Of a stretch of 64,000 bases of DNA, positions 41,338 through 51,587 are shown one piece after another. The notes below the pieces were generated by a model that searched no databases, had not been told where the DNA came from, and saw nothing but the letters and a program-made list of their open reading frames with translations. Both the position numbers and the translations under genes were made by a program. Source of the stretch: JABSSA01 sp039960995 (lineage in GTDB: Bacteria; Pseudomonadota; Alphaproteobacteria; Rhodobacterales; Rhodobacteraceae); NCBI GenBank assembly GCA_039960995.1, contig JBDVKF010000032.1, forward strand, positions 107,901-171,900, given 5' to 3'. Within the stretch, counting starts at the first letter, position 1. Each line of letters starts with the position of its first letter.

Positions 41338-42918
41338 TTAGGATTTCTGGAACATTGCGAGCATCCGGCGTGTCACCAGAAAACCCCCAACAATGTTAAT
41401 CGTTGCAATCAACACCGACACAGCAGCCAGTATGACAACCACCCCATTGCTTGATCCGATCTGCAATATCGCCCCAAGAACGATAATGCCCGAAATCGCA
41501 TTGGTGACAGCCATCAACGGTGTGTGCAGCGCGTGGCTGACATTCCAAATCACTTGGAACCCGATAAAGCAGGCCAACACAAACACGATAAAGTGCTGCA
41601 TGAACGATGCTGGCGCAACAAGCCCCAGCAGCCCCATCAGAACCGCACCAATCCCCAGAATTTTCACCTGAGACATCGTCTGCGCTTTAAAGGCCGCAGC
41701 CTCTTGCGCCTTCTTCTCTTCCGGTGTCAGCTCTTTTGGCTTTTCTTTCGCCACGGCTGCGATCGCTTGAATTTTCGGTGCTGGCGGTGGCCAGGTCACT
41801 TCCTTTTCATGGGTCACAGTCGCGCCCCGGATCACGTCATCTTCCATGTTATGGTTGATCACGCCGTCTTTTTCAGGGGTCAGATCTGTCAACATGTGAC
41901 GCACGTTTGTTGCGTACAATGTCGACGATTGCGTCGCCATACGGCTTGGGAAATCAGTATATCCCACAATCGTCACGCCATTGTCGCTGACGATCTTGTC
42001 GTCCGGAACCGTCAATTCACAGTTCCCGCCGCGCTCTGCCGCAAGATCCACAATCACCGAACCCGGCTTCATCATCTCGACCATATCCTTGGTCCACAAA
42101 ACCGGCGCATCGCGGTTCGGGATCAAAGCGGTACAGATAACGATGTCGATCTCGGGGGCCAATTCACGGAACTTGGCCAGCTGAGCGTCACGGAATTCCG
42201 GGCTGGACGGGGCCGCATAGCCTCCAGTCGCCGCGCCGTCTGTTTGTTCTTCCCCAAACTCAAGAAAAACAAATTCAGCGCCCATCGATTCAATCTGTTC
42301 GGCCACTTCTGGGCGCACATCAAACGCATAGGTGATCGCACCCAAGGATGTTGATGTCCCGATTGCTGCAAGACCAGCAACACCAGCGCCAATAACCAGA
42401 ACCTTGGCCGGCGGCACCTTGCCCGCAGCAGTAACCTGCCCGGTAAAGAAACGTCCGAAATTGTTGCCCGCCTCAATAACCGCACGGTAGCCCGCGATAT
42501 TGGCCATCGATGACAACGCATCCATCTTTTGCGCCCGGCTGATGCGTGGCACCATGTCCATCGCAATAACCGTTGATCCCTTTTTGGCCGCAGATTCCAT
42601 CTGCTTTTCATTGGCCGCAGGGTAAAAGAACGAAATCAACGTCAGCCCATCACGCATGCGACGCATTTCACCGCCATCCGGTGGACGCACCTTGGCCAGA
42701 ACATCCGACCCTTTCCAAAGGGCTGCGGCCGTCTTGACGACTTCAACGCCAGCACTATCATAGGCTGCATCCGAAAACCCAGCCGCTTGACCAGCACCGC
42801 TCTCAATCAAACACGTATGACCAAGCTTTTGCAGCGCAACCGCACTGTCTGGGGTCATCGCAACGCGCGCTTCTCCCTCAAATGTCTCTTTTGGTGTCCC
42901 GATTTTCACCGCTCGCAT
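41338..42918 (-). CDS. pntA: NAD(P) transhydrogenase alpha subunit
   Basis: 526 residues. The N-terminal NAD-binding dI domain is related to alanine dehydrogenase (KIGTPKETFEGEARVAMTPDSA; VLVIGAGVAGLAAIGTSTSLGA near residues 174-195). The C-terminus has four transmembrane helices of the dII domain (e.g. ILGIGAVLMGLLGLVAPASFM). It is a single-chain alpha subunit of Escherichia coli type, not the split PntAa/PntAb found in some alphaproteobacteria. First gene of the operon. Confidence 0.97.
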   Translation of the reverse strand: MRAVKIGTPKETFEGEARVAMTPDSAVALQKLGHTCLIESGAGQAAGFSDAAYDSAGVEVVKTAAALWKGSDVLAKVRPPDGGEMRRMRDGLTLISFFYPAANEKQMESAAKKGSTVIAMDMVPRISRAQKMDALSSMANIAGYRAVIEAGNNFGRFFTGQVTAAGKVPPAKVLVIGAGVAGLAAIGTSTSLGAITYAFDVRPEVAEQIESMGAEFVFLEFGEEQTDGAATGGYAAPSSPEFRDAQLAKFRELAPEIDIVICTALIPNRDAPVLWTKDMVEMMKPGSVIVDLAAERGGNCELTVPDDKIVSDNGVTIVGYTDFPSRMATQSSTLYATNVRHMLTDLTPEKDGVINHNMEDDVIRGATVTHEKEVTWPPPAPKIQAIAAVAKEKPKELTPEEKKAQEAAAFKAQTMSQVKILGIGAVLMGLLGLVAPASFMQHFIVFVLACFIGFQVIWNVSHALHTPLMAVTNAISGIIVLGAILQIGSSNGVVVILAAVSVLIATINIVGGFLVTRRMLAMFQKS

Positions 42919-43421
42919 CCCCTCCGTCTAAAGATATTGGGCCTTCATAGCCCCAGCATATTGAGGTTCCACTACAGGTCGTTGCGTCGAACTTCAAGCA
43001 AGCCGCCACGCAAGCACCACCTCAGAAATTGTCAACGCGAAAGCAATTTCGCACATATTTCAGGCAGATCGCTTGATTGTCATGCCACCCCGCAATCGCA
43101 TCCGTTCTTTTGACCCACAAGGCGCGCCACCTGATCAATATGCCCGCTCAAGCCAAAATTAAGCGAACAAGCTCATCTAATTACGCGACAAATCCGTTTT
43201 CGGTTCTGCATATCACCTCCAAGAACCTGACGCGGAAACCGGCCTTCGCCTATCAATACGCACTCGTATGCACCTACGCCCCCCACGCTCCTAACCCGCA
43301 AAAAGAACGTTCCGGCATATTCCCTTGCGCACAATGCCGCAGCCAAATGCAAGACACGCAAACAGCAGACTTGCCCCGCCCCTACAACAACGTAATCTAG
43401 CTTTGAAAAACGGAGGCTCCC
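42919..43421. other. intergenic region between pntA and the SDR gene
   Basis: 503 bases between divergent genes. Reading frames here are short and without ribosome-binding sites; I see no gene, repeat or clear palindrome. It should contain the pntA and SDR promoters. Confidence 0.5.
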
Positions 43422-44174
43422 ATGGATATCAAAGGCAAGCACGCATTCGTCACCGGTGGCGGCACCGGCATCGGTCTGGCAATTGCCCGCGACCTGGCCG
43501 ATCGCGGGGCGCAGGTCACCATCACCGGACGGCGTTTGGATGTTTTGGAAAGCGTGGCAACCAATGGGCTGCACCCCGCCGCCCTTGATGTACAGGACGA
43601 AGCCGCAATCCGCGACACCGTCGCCGCCAGCATATCCGCCCGCGGACCGATCCAGATTTGCATTCCCAATGCTGGCCTCGCCGAAGGGCGCACCTTCCCC
43701 AAAACCTCGTCCGCGTTCTGGCGCAACATCATGGCCACAAACCTTGATGGCGCGTTTTTGACGATCCGCGAATGCTTGCCGTCTATGCGCGAAACAGAGT
43801 GGGGCCGCGTGATCGCCGTCAGCTCAATCGCGGGCTTGCGCGGCCTGCCCGGTGCCGCCGCCTATTCCGCCTCCAAACATGGATTGATTGGCCTAATCCG
43901 CTCCCTGTCCGAAGAATACATGGGCGGTCCCATCACCTTCAATTCGATCTGCCCCGGCTACACCGACACGCCTATTGTGGATCGCAACGAAAAAGCCATC
44001 GCTGAAAAGACAGGCATCAGCGTCGCGGACGCGCGCAAATCAATGACCCGCGCCAACCGCCACAATCGTTTGGTGGATGTCGCTGAAATCGCCGCCGCCA
44101 CCCGCTGGCTCACCGGCCCTGCCTCGGGCAGCATCAACGGCCAAAATATAGAAATCGCAGGTGGTCAAACCTAA
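43422..44174 (+). CDS. short-chain dehydrogenase/reductase
   Basis: 250 residues, classical SDR: cofactor motif VTGGGTGIGLAIARD (TGxxxGIG at 11-18), PNAGLAEG in the NAG position, and catalytic Ser135, Tyr148 and Lys152 (AYSASKHG). Arg37/38 after the second strand (TGRRLDVL) suggest NADP preference. The C-terminal INGQNIEIAGGQT is typical. It resembles 3-hydroxybutyrate dehydrogenases and FabG-like enzymes, and the substrate cannot be fixed. ACGGAGG lies upstream of the ATG. Monocistronic. Confidence 0.9.
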   Translation: MDIKGKHAFVTGGGTGIGLAIARDLADRGAQVTITGRRLDVLESVATNGLHPAALDVQDEAAIRDTVAASISARGPIQICIPNAGLAEGRTFPKTSSAFWRNIMATNLDGAFLTIRECLPSMRETEWGRVIAVSSIAGLRGLPGAAAYSASKHGLIGLIRSLSEEYMGGPITFNSICPGYTDTPIVDRNEKAIAEKTGISVADARKSMTRANRHNRLVDVAEIAAATRWLTGPASGSINGQNIEIAGGQT

Positions 44175-44292
44175 CCGAAATGACATCGCCAGGGTCGGCG
44201 GGTGGGCGAATTTGCGCAGCAAAGAGAGCCACCAAGCCGATCCACCACACTTAACTTAAGGATCGCGAGCAAACGAAACAGACAGAAAACGT

Positions 44293-45072
44293 CTATGCGC
44301 TGCGCAACACCGGACGCGCACGCCCATGATCGGCCCAGTCGCGGACTGCCGCGCCAAAGGCTTTGAACAATGGTCGCGACACCGGATCTTGCGCCGCATT
44401 CCATTCAGGATGCCATTGCACCGACAACGTGAACCCCGGCGCGCCATCGATATAGGTCGCCTCGGGCGTTCCGTCTGGCGCGTACCCATCCACGATAATC
44501 CGCTCGCCCGCATCCTTGATGCCTTGACCGTGCAAAGTGTTGGTCATCACCTTGCGCGCGCCCATCACCCGTTCAAACGGACCGCCTTCGCTAAATGTGA
44601 CTTCATGGCGCAAAGCGAATTTCTCTTCAATCGTGCCATCGGGGGGCATGCGGTGATTGTCGCGCCCCGGCAAATCGCGAATTTCAGGATAAAGCGACCC
44701 CCCCATGGCCACGTTAACCTCTTGAAATCCACGACAGATTCCCAAAAAAGGCTGTCCCCGTTCGACCAACGCTCGGATCAAAGGCAATGCCAACCCGTCG
44801 CGTTCTCGGTCAAAATCACCATGCGCTTCGGTCGCGGCTTCACCGTATTCTTCCGGATGCACATTGGGCCGCGCTCCGGTGAACACAAAACCTGCACACC
44901 TGTCCATCAAATCTTCAATAGACACATAAGCCGGATCCGCCGGCACCAGCAGCGGCAATCCCTCTGACACCTCCGCGACGGCGGACGTGTTGATCACACC
45001 ACCACCATGCACACGGTAGTCTTCGTTGATCACGTGGATATTGCTGATGATACCAATAATCGGACGCGCCAT
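44293..45072 (-). CDS. class I glutamine amidotransferase-like (peptidase C26) protein
   Basis: 259 residues from ATG 45072, with GAGG five bases upstream; ATG 45087 is an alternative. Catalytic triad: Cys113 in FLGICRGFQEVNVAMGG, His221 and Glu223 in VQWHPEWNA. C26 enzymes such as PuuD hydrolyse gamma-glutamyl amides, including gamma-glutamyl-GABA in putrescine breakdown. No other puu genes are here, so the substrate is open. Confidence 0.88.
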   Translation of the reverse strand: MARPIIGIISNIHVINEDYRVHGGGVINTSAVAEVSEGLPLLVPADPAYVSIEDLMDRCAGFVFTGARPNVHPEEYGEAATEAHGDFDRERDGLALPLIRALVERGQPFLGICRGFQEVNVAMGGSLYPEIRDLPGRDNHRMPPDGTIEEKFALRHEVTFSEGGPFERVMGARKVMTNTLHGQGIKDAGERIIVDGYAPDGTPEATYIDGAPGFTLSVQWHPEWNAAQDPVSRPLFKAFGAAVRDWADHGRARPVLRSA

Positions 45073-45180
45073 TCGGACCTCTCGCATTTAAACTGAGGTC
45101 GGTATAGCGCAGCCGCACGCGCTCTTCCATACGCAGCCACGCGCAATCACCTGTGCATGGCTGCTTATGTCCAAAATGGC

Positions 45181-45603
45181 TTAAATTTCTGCCACCAATC
45201 CTGCCGCTTCGATGCCGGCTTGACCGGCGATTGCATCATTGTCGGACGAATCCCCCGTCACGCCAACAGCGCCAAGAACCCGGCCACGCTTGTCATGCAA
45301 CAAAATACCGCCCGGAACCGGGACAACCTGCCCGCCAAAAGCACCGTTCATGGCCGACATGAAATACGCCTGCTGCTCCGCACGCGCCATCTGTGCTGTC
45401 CCTGCGATGCCCAACATGATTGATCCATAGGCTTTGCCATGCGCAATTGCGAACCGACCAGGGCTGGCCCCATCTGAACGTTCGAATGCAATCACATGAC
45501 CTCCTGCGTCCAGAACGATAACCGACAAAGGTTTCAATTCTAGCGCGCGACCTTTTTCAATCGTTTTTCGCACAATCGTGCGTGCCTTATTCAAAGAAAC
45601 CAT
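45181..45603 (-). CDS. GlcG/HbpS family haem-binding-like protein
   Basis: 140 residues matching GlcG/HbpS: LSVIVLDAGGHVIAFERSDGASPGRFAIAHGKAYGS early, then VPVPGGILLHDKRGRVLGAVGVTGDSSDNDAIAGQAG. Such proteins are often encoded with glycolate/malate synthase genes and some bind haem or small ligands. It ends before the C26 gene and begins 128 bases after malate synthase G, on the same strand, consistent with a glc-type locus. Confidence 0.85.
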   Translation of the reverse strand: MVSLNKARTIVRKTIEKGRALELKPLSVIVLDAGGHVIAFERSDGASPGRFAIAHGKAYGSIMLGIAGTAQMARAEQQAYFMSAMNGAFGGQVVPVPGGILLHDKRGRVLGAVGVTGDSSDNDAIAGQAGIEAAGLVAEI

Positions 45604-45730
45604 AGTCTTTCACCTTCATCTCTTGTCCAAGTGCCGTCCGGACATCCTCGGGGATGGGGGCAATCCCCCCATATTCATAACAACTGTTATCAACAGACTT
45701 CCGCACCAACAGCAACAGACGTCGTTTGCA

Positions 45731-47878
45731 TCAACCCGCAGCTTTGGCGTCCAACCGACGTTCATGCAAAACCGGTTCTGTATATCCAGACGGCTGCACC
45801 CGCCCTTTCAACACCAAATCACACGCGGCTTGAAAGGCAACCCCGTCATATCCCGGCGCCATCGGAATATAGCTCGGATCACCTGCGTTTTGCGCATCAA
45901 CCGTGACCGCCATCCGTTTGAGCCCATCCAATGCTTGATCCGCGCTGATCACATCATGATGCAACCAATTGGCCAAAGCTTGCGCCGAAATCCGGCACGT
46001 CGCACGATCTTCCATCAATCCAACATCATTAATGTCAGGCACTTTGGAACATCCCACGCCCGCATCGACCCAACGCACAACATATCCAAGGATCCCTTGC
46101 GCATTATTATCCACTTCGCGCGCAATCTCTTCTTGTGAAAAATTGCGCCCCGTCGCGACCGGCACCGTCAACAGATCATCCAATGACCCGCGCGCGCCCC
46201 CTGCCCGCAACGCGTCTTGACGCGCCAGAACATCCACCTTGTGATAATGCGTGGCATGCAATGTCGCCGCCGTTGGGGATGGCACCCAAGCGCAAGTCGC
46301 GCCCGCATTGGGGTGGCCAATCTTTTGATCCAACATATCCGCCATCAGATCGGGCATCGCCCACATCCCTTTACCGATCTGCGCTTTGCCCTTCAAACCA
46401 CAAGCCAAACCGATATCGACATTGCGATCTTCATAAGACGCGATCCATGCCGCCCCTTTCATCTCGCCTTTTGGCACCATCGGGCCCGCTTCCATCGAGG
46501 TGTGAATTTCATCACCCGTGCGATCCAGGAACCCAGTATTAATGAACGCAACACGCGATTTGGCGGCCCGGATACATTCCTTCAGATTGACGCTCGTGCG
46601 CCGCTCTTCATCCATAATGCCCAGTTTGACCGTATGTTTGGGCAACCCAAGAACCGCCTCTACTCGGCCAAAGATCTCATCCGCAAACGCAACCTCTTCC
46701 GGCCCGTGCATTTTGGGTTTTACGACATAGACCGAGCCATGTGCCGAATTGCCGATCCCTTGCCCGCGGGTATCATGGCTGGCGATCATGGTGGTGATCA
46801 TCGCATCCATCAGGCCTTCGCCCACTTCGTGGCCGTCACGGTCCTGTATCGCTGGGTTGGTCATCAAATGCCCGACATTCCGGATCAACATCAACGCACG
46901 GGTTTTCACCTCAAACGCGGCGCCGTTTGCATCGGAATACATCTGGTTCGGCGCCATGCGACGCGTCTGAACCTTGCCGCCCTTTTCAAAGCTTTCTTCC
47001 AGATCGCCCTTCATCAGACCAAGCCAGTTGGAATAGGCCAACACCTTGTCTTCGGCATCGACCGCCGCCACGGAATCTTCGCAATCCATGATCGTCGACA
47101 TCGCGGATTCCAAACGGACATCCGAAATTCCAGCGGCATCACTTGCGCCAATCGCACTGGATGCATCCACAACAACTTCGACACGCAGACCGTTGTTCTT
47201 GAACAGATAATGATCCGATCCATCCCCACGACGCGCGCCTTCAAATGCTCCCGCATCTTTTAAGGAAACAACAGCGTCTTTGGCGGTAATGACCGGCACA
47301 GACCCGTCCAACGTCAAAGACGTGACATCGGCCCACGACGCACCCTGCAGCGGTAACGCGTCATCCAAAAATCCTTTAGCCCATGCGATAACACGCGCCC
47401 CACGCGCCGCATCATATCCGCCAGCACTTGGCAAATCCCCCAACGCATCTGTTCCATACAGCGCGTCATACAGGCTGCCCCACCGCGCATTTGCAGCGTT
47501 CAACGCAAACCGAGCGTTCATGATCGGAACCACCAATTGCGGCCCCGGTATCGTTGCAATTTCGGGATCCACATTGGCCGTTTCGATTTCGAATTCTGGC
47601 CCTTCGGGCAACAGATACCCGATCTCTTTCAGGAACGCTGTATATTCGGCGGCATCATGTGGCTGCCCACGACGGGCCACATGCCACGCATCGATCTGCG
47701 CTTGCATCTCTTCGCGCTTGGCCAACAGATCACGGTTTTTGGGTCCCAGATCATGCACCAAAGCGGAAAACCCCGCCCAAAAATCTGCGCTCGCCACACC
47801 GGTGCCTGGCAATGCTTGGTCTTCAATAAACGCCGCCAGCTCTGGCGCGACATTCAGATCACTACGCTCAACATACAT
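45731..47878 (-). CDS. glcB: malate synthase G
   Basis: 715 residues from ATG 47878, with CGGAGG nine bases upstream; an upstream in-frame ATG at 47953 lies beyond it and gives a poor N-terminus. It condenses glyoxylate and acetyl-CoA to malate. Segments of the TIM-barrel active site are VRLESAMSTIMDCEDSVAAVDAEDK, GSVYVVKPKMHGPEEVAFA, and LGIMDEERRTSVNLKECIRAA. C-terminal GYVVRWVDAGVGCSKVPDI is also typical. The length fits form G (about 720 residues), distinct from form A. Confidence 0.95.
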   Translation of the reverse strand: MYVERSDLNVAPELAAFIEDQALPGTGVASADFWAGFSALVHDLGPKNRDLLAKREEMQAQIDAWHVARRGQPHDAAEYTAFLKEIGYLLPEGPEFEIETANVDPEIATIPGPQLVVPIMNARFALNAANARWGSLYDALYGTDALGDLPSAGGYDAARGARVIAWAKGFLDDALPLQGASWADVTSLTLDGSVPVITAKDAVVSLKDAGAFEGARRGDGSDHYLFKNNGLRVEVVVDASSAIGASDAAGISDVRLESAMSTIMDCEDSVAAVDAEDKVLAYSNWLGLMKGDLEESFEKGGKVQTRRMAPNQMYSDANGAAFEVKTRALMLIRNVGHLMTNPAIQDRDGHEVGEGLMDAMITTMIASHDTRGQGIGNSAHGSVYVVKPKMHGPEEVAFADEIFGRVEAVLGLPKHTVKLGIMDEERRTSVNLKECIRAAKSRVAFINTGFLDRTGDEIHTSMEAGPMVPKGEMKGAAWIASYEDRNVDIGLACGLKGKAQIGKGMWAMPDLMADMLDQKIGHPNAGATCAWVPSPTAATLHATHYHKVDVLARQDALRAGGARGSLDDLLTVPVATGRNFSQEEIAREVDNNAQGILGYVVRWVDAGVGCSKVPDINDVGLMEDRATCRISAQALANWLHHDVISADQALDGLKRMAVTVDAQNAGDPSYIPMAPGYDGVAFQAACDLVLKGRVQPSGYTEPVLHERRLDAKAAG

Positions 47879-48171
47879 GGGGTGGTGCCTCCGTTGCATT
47901 CCTGTCAGACCCATGTAGAGATAAAATTTCCTATCGTAAACAGTTTCGGTCAAATTATTTTACCAATTACGGAAAATTGGAAAATAGCCGCCATTATCAA
48001 TGCAGGATTTTGGTGCCAATCCTCACAAATATCCAACATCCCAAGACCGCTATCCCGGCGGCTACACACAAAACCCCGCGCGCGCCACCCCTTCCCAGCA
48101 GATCAGCTTGCAGCCCCTCGCACCCCGCACTACGCTCCGCGCAAACCTGTTCCTCATTCAAGGACACTCAG

Positions 48172-50715
48172 ATGCGCGACGCAGCCCCTAAAACGATCTA
48201 CCTCAAAGACTATTCGCCCTTCGGCTTTCGCGTCGAATCCGTCAATCTGACCTTTGATCTGGCCCCATCGGCCACCATTGTCACCACGCGCATCCGCTTT
48301 GCGCCCAATCTGGATGCAACCGACAAAACGTTTTTCCTGCACGGCGAAAACCTTACGCTTTTGCGCGCAACGATTGACGGCGAAACGGTCAAACCCGACG
48401 TCACGCCAGAAGGTCTGACATGCGATGTGCCCGCGATCCCCTTCACATGGGAAAGCGAAGTGCGCATCGATCCGGCCGCCAATACCGCGCTCGAAGGGCT
48501 GTATCTGTCCAACGGTATGTATTGCACCCAATGCGAGGCCGAAGGGTTTCGCAAAATCACCTATTACCCCGACCGCCCAGATGTCATGTCGACCTTTACC
48601 GTGCGCGTGAACGGGCCGCATCCTGTGCTGTTGTCCAACGGCAACCACGTCGCGGCAGGGGATGGGTGGTCAGAATGGCACGATCCGTGGCCAAAACCGG
48701 CCTATCTGTTTGCCCTCGTGGCCGGCGATTTAATCGCTCATCGCGGTAAATTCAAAACCAGCGAAGGCCGCGATGTCGATCTTGCCGTCTGGGTCCGCCC
48801 CGGCGACGAAGGCAAATGCGAATTCGCGATGGAAGCATTGATCAAGTCAATGGAATGGGACGAAAAAGTCTATGGCCGCGCCTATGACCTTGATGTGTTC
48901 AACATCGTCGCTGTCGACGATTTCAACATGGGGGCGATGGAAAACAAAGGCCTGAACATCTTTAATTCCTCTGCTGTACTGGCCAGCCCAGAAACCGCCA
49001 CCGACAACAATTTTGAACGCATCGAAGCGATCATTGCGCATGAGTATTTCCACAACTGGACAGGCAACCGCATCACCTGTCGGGATTGGTTCCAGCTGTG
49101 CCTCAAAGAAGGATTAACGGTCTTCCGCGATGCGCAATTCACCTCGGATGTGCGCTCTGAACCGGTCAAACGTATCTCGGATGTGATCGACCTGCGCGCG
49201 CGCCAATTCCCCGAAGACCAAGGCCCGCTGGCCCACCCCGTGCGCCCCGAAAGCTTTCAGGAAATCAACAACTTCTATACCGCGACCGTCTATGAAAAAG
49301 GCGCCGAAGTGATTGGTATGCTCAAACGCCTTGTCGGTGATCGGGCGTATGAAACCGCACTCAATCTGTATTTTGACCGCCATGACGGTGACGCCGCCAC
49401 GATCGAGGATTGGATACAAGTCTTTCAAGACGCCACCGGACGCGATCTGACGCAATTCAAACGCTGGTATGCGCAGGCAGGCACGCCTCATTTGTCTGCA
49501 AAGGAAACATGGGACGATGGGACATTCACCCTGACCTTCACCCAAGACACCAAACCGTCCTCTTATACCGCACAACCCGGCCCGCAGGTGATGCCGATTG
49601 CCATTGGCCTTTTGAACCCCGATGGCTCCGAAGCGCTGAAAACGCAAATGCTGGAGATGACCAAAACCAGCCAAAGCTTCAGCTTTTCCGGCCTGTCAGA
49701 CCGCCCCAAAGCATCGATTTTGCGTGGCTTCTCAGCCCCTGTGGTTCTGGATTACCAAGCCGATCACGCCTTTTTACTGGCCCACGACACCGACCCGTTC
49801 AACCGATGGGAAGCAGGCCGCACATTGGGCCGCAATGCGTTGCTGAACATGATCACCAAACGGGCCGCCCCCGACCCGGCGTATTTGGATGGGCTTGCCG
49901 CTGTTGTGACTGACAACGACCTTGATCCGGCCTATCGCGCGTTGATGTTGGGTTTGCCCGGTCAATCAGAGCTGGCCGCTGAATTGCACCGCCAAGGCGA
50001 AACCCCCGACCCGGACACCATCTATCAAGCCCATCAAGGGCTGCGCGACACCGTTTCTGCGCGTCTGGCCGACGATTTGCCAGCCCTTTACAGCGACCAT
50101 CAAGTGACCCGCACATATCGCCCAAACGCCACGCAATCAGGTATGCGCAGCCTTGGTAATTCAGCACTGTCCCTACTGACCCGTATCGACGGCGGTGCAC
50201 AGGCCCAAACCCAATATGACGCCGCCAATAACATGACACAGCAACTGGCCGCATTGGCCTGCCTTGTACGCGCTGGCAAAGGCGACAACGCCCTTGCCTC
50301 CTTTGAAGCGCAATGGACGGATGATCGCCTTGTCATGGACAAATGGTTCGGCATTCAGGTGATGGAAGCCAAACCAGATGACGCCGCAGACACCGCCACA
50401 GCCCTGACGCGCCACGCAGCCTTCAACATGAAAAACCCAAACCGGTTCCGTGCCACGCTTGGCGCACTGACAATGAACCACGCCGGGTTTCACGCCAAAG
50501 ACGGCTCGGGCTATGCATTGCTGGCCAGCTGGCTGATCAAACTTGATCCGCTGAACCCGCAAACCACAGCGCGCATGTGCACCGCCTTTCAGACATGGCG
50601 GCGCTATGACGCCATCCGCCAATCGCTGATCAAATCCGAACTGGAACGCATCGCCGAAACCCCTGATCTCAGCCGAGACACCAGCGAAATGATCGAACGC
50701 ATCCGCAACGCGTAA
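48172..50715 (+). CDS. pepN: aminopeptidase N
   Basis: 847 residues from ATG 48172 (AAGGA eight bases upstream); the frame is open 65 more codons but those are non-typical. M1 zinc metallopeptidase with exopeptidase motif GAMEN at 254-258, HEYFHNW (His290, Glu291, His294) and the third ligand Glu313 in LKEGL. The C-terminal helical domain is of the bacterial PepN (alanyl aminopeptidase) type. It trims N-terminal residues from cytoplasmic peptides. Divergent from malate synthase G. Confidence 0.96.
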   Translation: MRDAAPKTIYLKDYSPFGFRVESVNLTFDLAPSATIVTTRIRFAPNLDATDKTFFLHGENLTLLRATIDGETVKPDVTPEGLTCDVPAIPFTWESEVRIDPAANTALEGLYLSNGMYCTQCEAEGFRKITYYPDRPDVMSTFTVRVNGPHPVLLSNGNHVAAGDGWSEWHDPWPKPAYLFALVAGDLIAHRGKFKTSEGRDVDLAVWVRPGDEGKCEFAMEALIKSMEWDEKVYGRAYDLDVFNIVAVDDFNMGAMENKGLNIFNSSAVLASPETATDNNFERIEAIIAHEYFHNWTGNRITCRDWFQLCLKEGLTVFRDAQFTSDVRSEPVKRISDVIDLRARQFPEDQGPLAHPVRPESFQEINNFYTATVYEKGAEVIGMLKRLVGDRAYETALNLYFDRHDGDAATIEDWIQVFQDATGRDLTQFKRWYAQAGTPHLSAKETWDDGTFTLTFTQDTKPSSYTAQPGPQVMPIAIGLLNPDGSEALKTQMLEMTKTSQSFSFSGLSDRPKASILRGFSAPVVLDYQADHAFLLAHDTDPFNRWEAGRTLGRNALLNMITKRAAPDPAYLDGLAAVVTDNDLDPAYRALMLGLPGQSELAAELHRQGETPDPDTIYQAHQGLRDTVSARLADDLPALYSDHQVTRTYRPNATQSGMRSLGNSALSLLTRIDGGAQAQTQYDAANNMTQQLAALACLVRAGKGDNALASFEAQWTDDRLVMDKWFGIQVMEAKPDDAADTATALTRHAAFNMKNPNRFRATLGALTMNHAGFHAKDGSGYALLASWLIKLDPLNPQTTARMCTAFQTWRRYDAIRQSLIKSELERIAETPDLSRDTSEMIERIRNA

Positions 50716-51051
50716 CCAAACAAGCCGCGGCGCCCCTTTGACCGGCTTGCCGCGGTATCCTCTTTGCAAAAGCTAAGATGTGGAGCGTCTCGTGTCTTTG
50801 ACCCAATGCTGCGGCATTGTTGGACGCATATCCATTATCCGTGCCATGCAATATCGGCCCGACAGTCAAGCATCCCCGCCCCAAACCCGCCATCCGCCGC
50901 AAACTGTTCAAAATGTGGGCAATGCGGACTTTGCTGCCCTCCGCTGCTGGTGTTTCAATGTCCGGTTTGCCGAGCCGTTCGAAAAACGGTCCTTTTGGGG
51001 AGGTTTGCTAATGGTAGGAAAGAGCCTTTGTTGGCGATTAGATCGGTCTAG
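50716..51051. other. intergenic stretch with a dispersed repeat copy
   Basis: 336 bases after pepN without a credible gene. It holds the best-preserved copy of the dispersed repeat (50884-50976). No terminator with a T-run is visible after pepN. Confidence 0.5.
50884..50976. repeat. dispersed intergenic repeat 1, best copy
   Basis: AACCCGCCATCCGCCGCAAA, CTGTTCAAAATGTGGGCAAT, GCGGACTTTGCTGCCCTCCG in sequence. The first 45 bases closely match the copy at 52426-52470, and the later part matches 38895-38975. Function unknown; position is always between genes. Confidence 0.65.
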
Positions 51052-51411
51052 TCACTCGCCATTTATCCAACAACCATCTTGACCAAAATGAAACACTGCG
51101 CCTGTAGCGGGGGCGAGAAACGGATCTGGTTTGATATGAACATCCACGGATATTACCGTGCCGTTAGGAACAGGGGAATTAAACTGCTGTTCCATAACTT
51201 CACCAAACTCAACGTAATAAAAACCTTGGGCATTAGCTGCATAAATAACAGCTTCTCGATTCAAACATACTTGCGTGGCAGCGTCTTTATAGAACTGCTG
51301 TTCAGATTGAAGGCGGTCATACCGATGCTTCAAGCTTGATGAACTGAGTGTTTGATAGAAAAGCAGCAGAACGAGGGTAAAAAGAGTTAGAGCAACCGAA
51401 GTTTTTTTCAT
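51052..51411 (-). CDS. hypothetical signal-anchored protein
   Basis: 119 residues. The N-terminal hydrophobic segment SVALTLFTLVLLLFYQTLSSS could be a signal peptide or anchor. The mature part has a cysteine pair (TQVCLNREAV and QDGCWINGE) and aromatic-rich QGFYYVEFGEVMEQQF. The base composition is AT-richer than most of the window, as is the adjacent gene, consistent with a transferred segment. No family is recognised; real but poorly conserved is the likely status. Confidence 0.55.
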   Translation of the reverse strand: MKKTSVALTLFTLVLLLFYQTLSSSSLKHRYDRLQSEQQFYKDAATQVCLNREAVIYAANAQGFYYVEFGEVMEQQFNSPVPNGTVISVDVHIKPDPFLAPATGAVFHFGQDGCWINGE

Positions 51412-51587
51412 TAGCCTAAGTTACTGATCGATTTTTCGAGAGACAAGACGAGATCGTTGATTGAGCCAATACAAGTAGTGGCGGTTTCGTCTGTTCCAAT
51501 AACCCTCGTTTTTGGATGACATTATTGATGTAGCCACCCAATATGGCCTAAACAGTTTGAAATAATCTACGAACACTGGGCCGTGGC

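Noticed and set aside
45654..45672. ATGGGGG...CCCCCAT stem after malate synthase G
   Set aside because: The stem is short and no T-run follows in either direction, so I do not call it a terminator.
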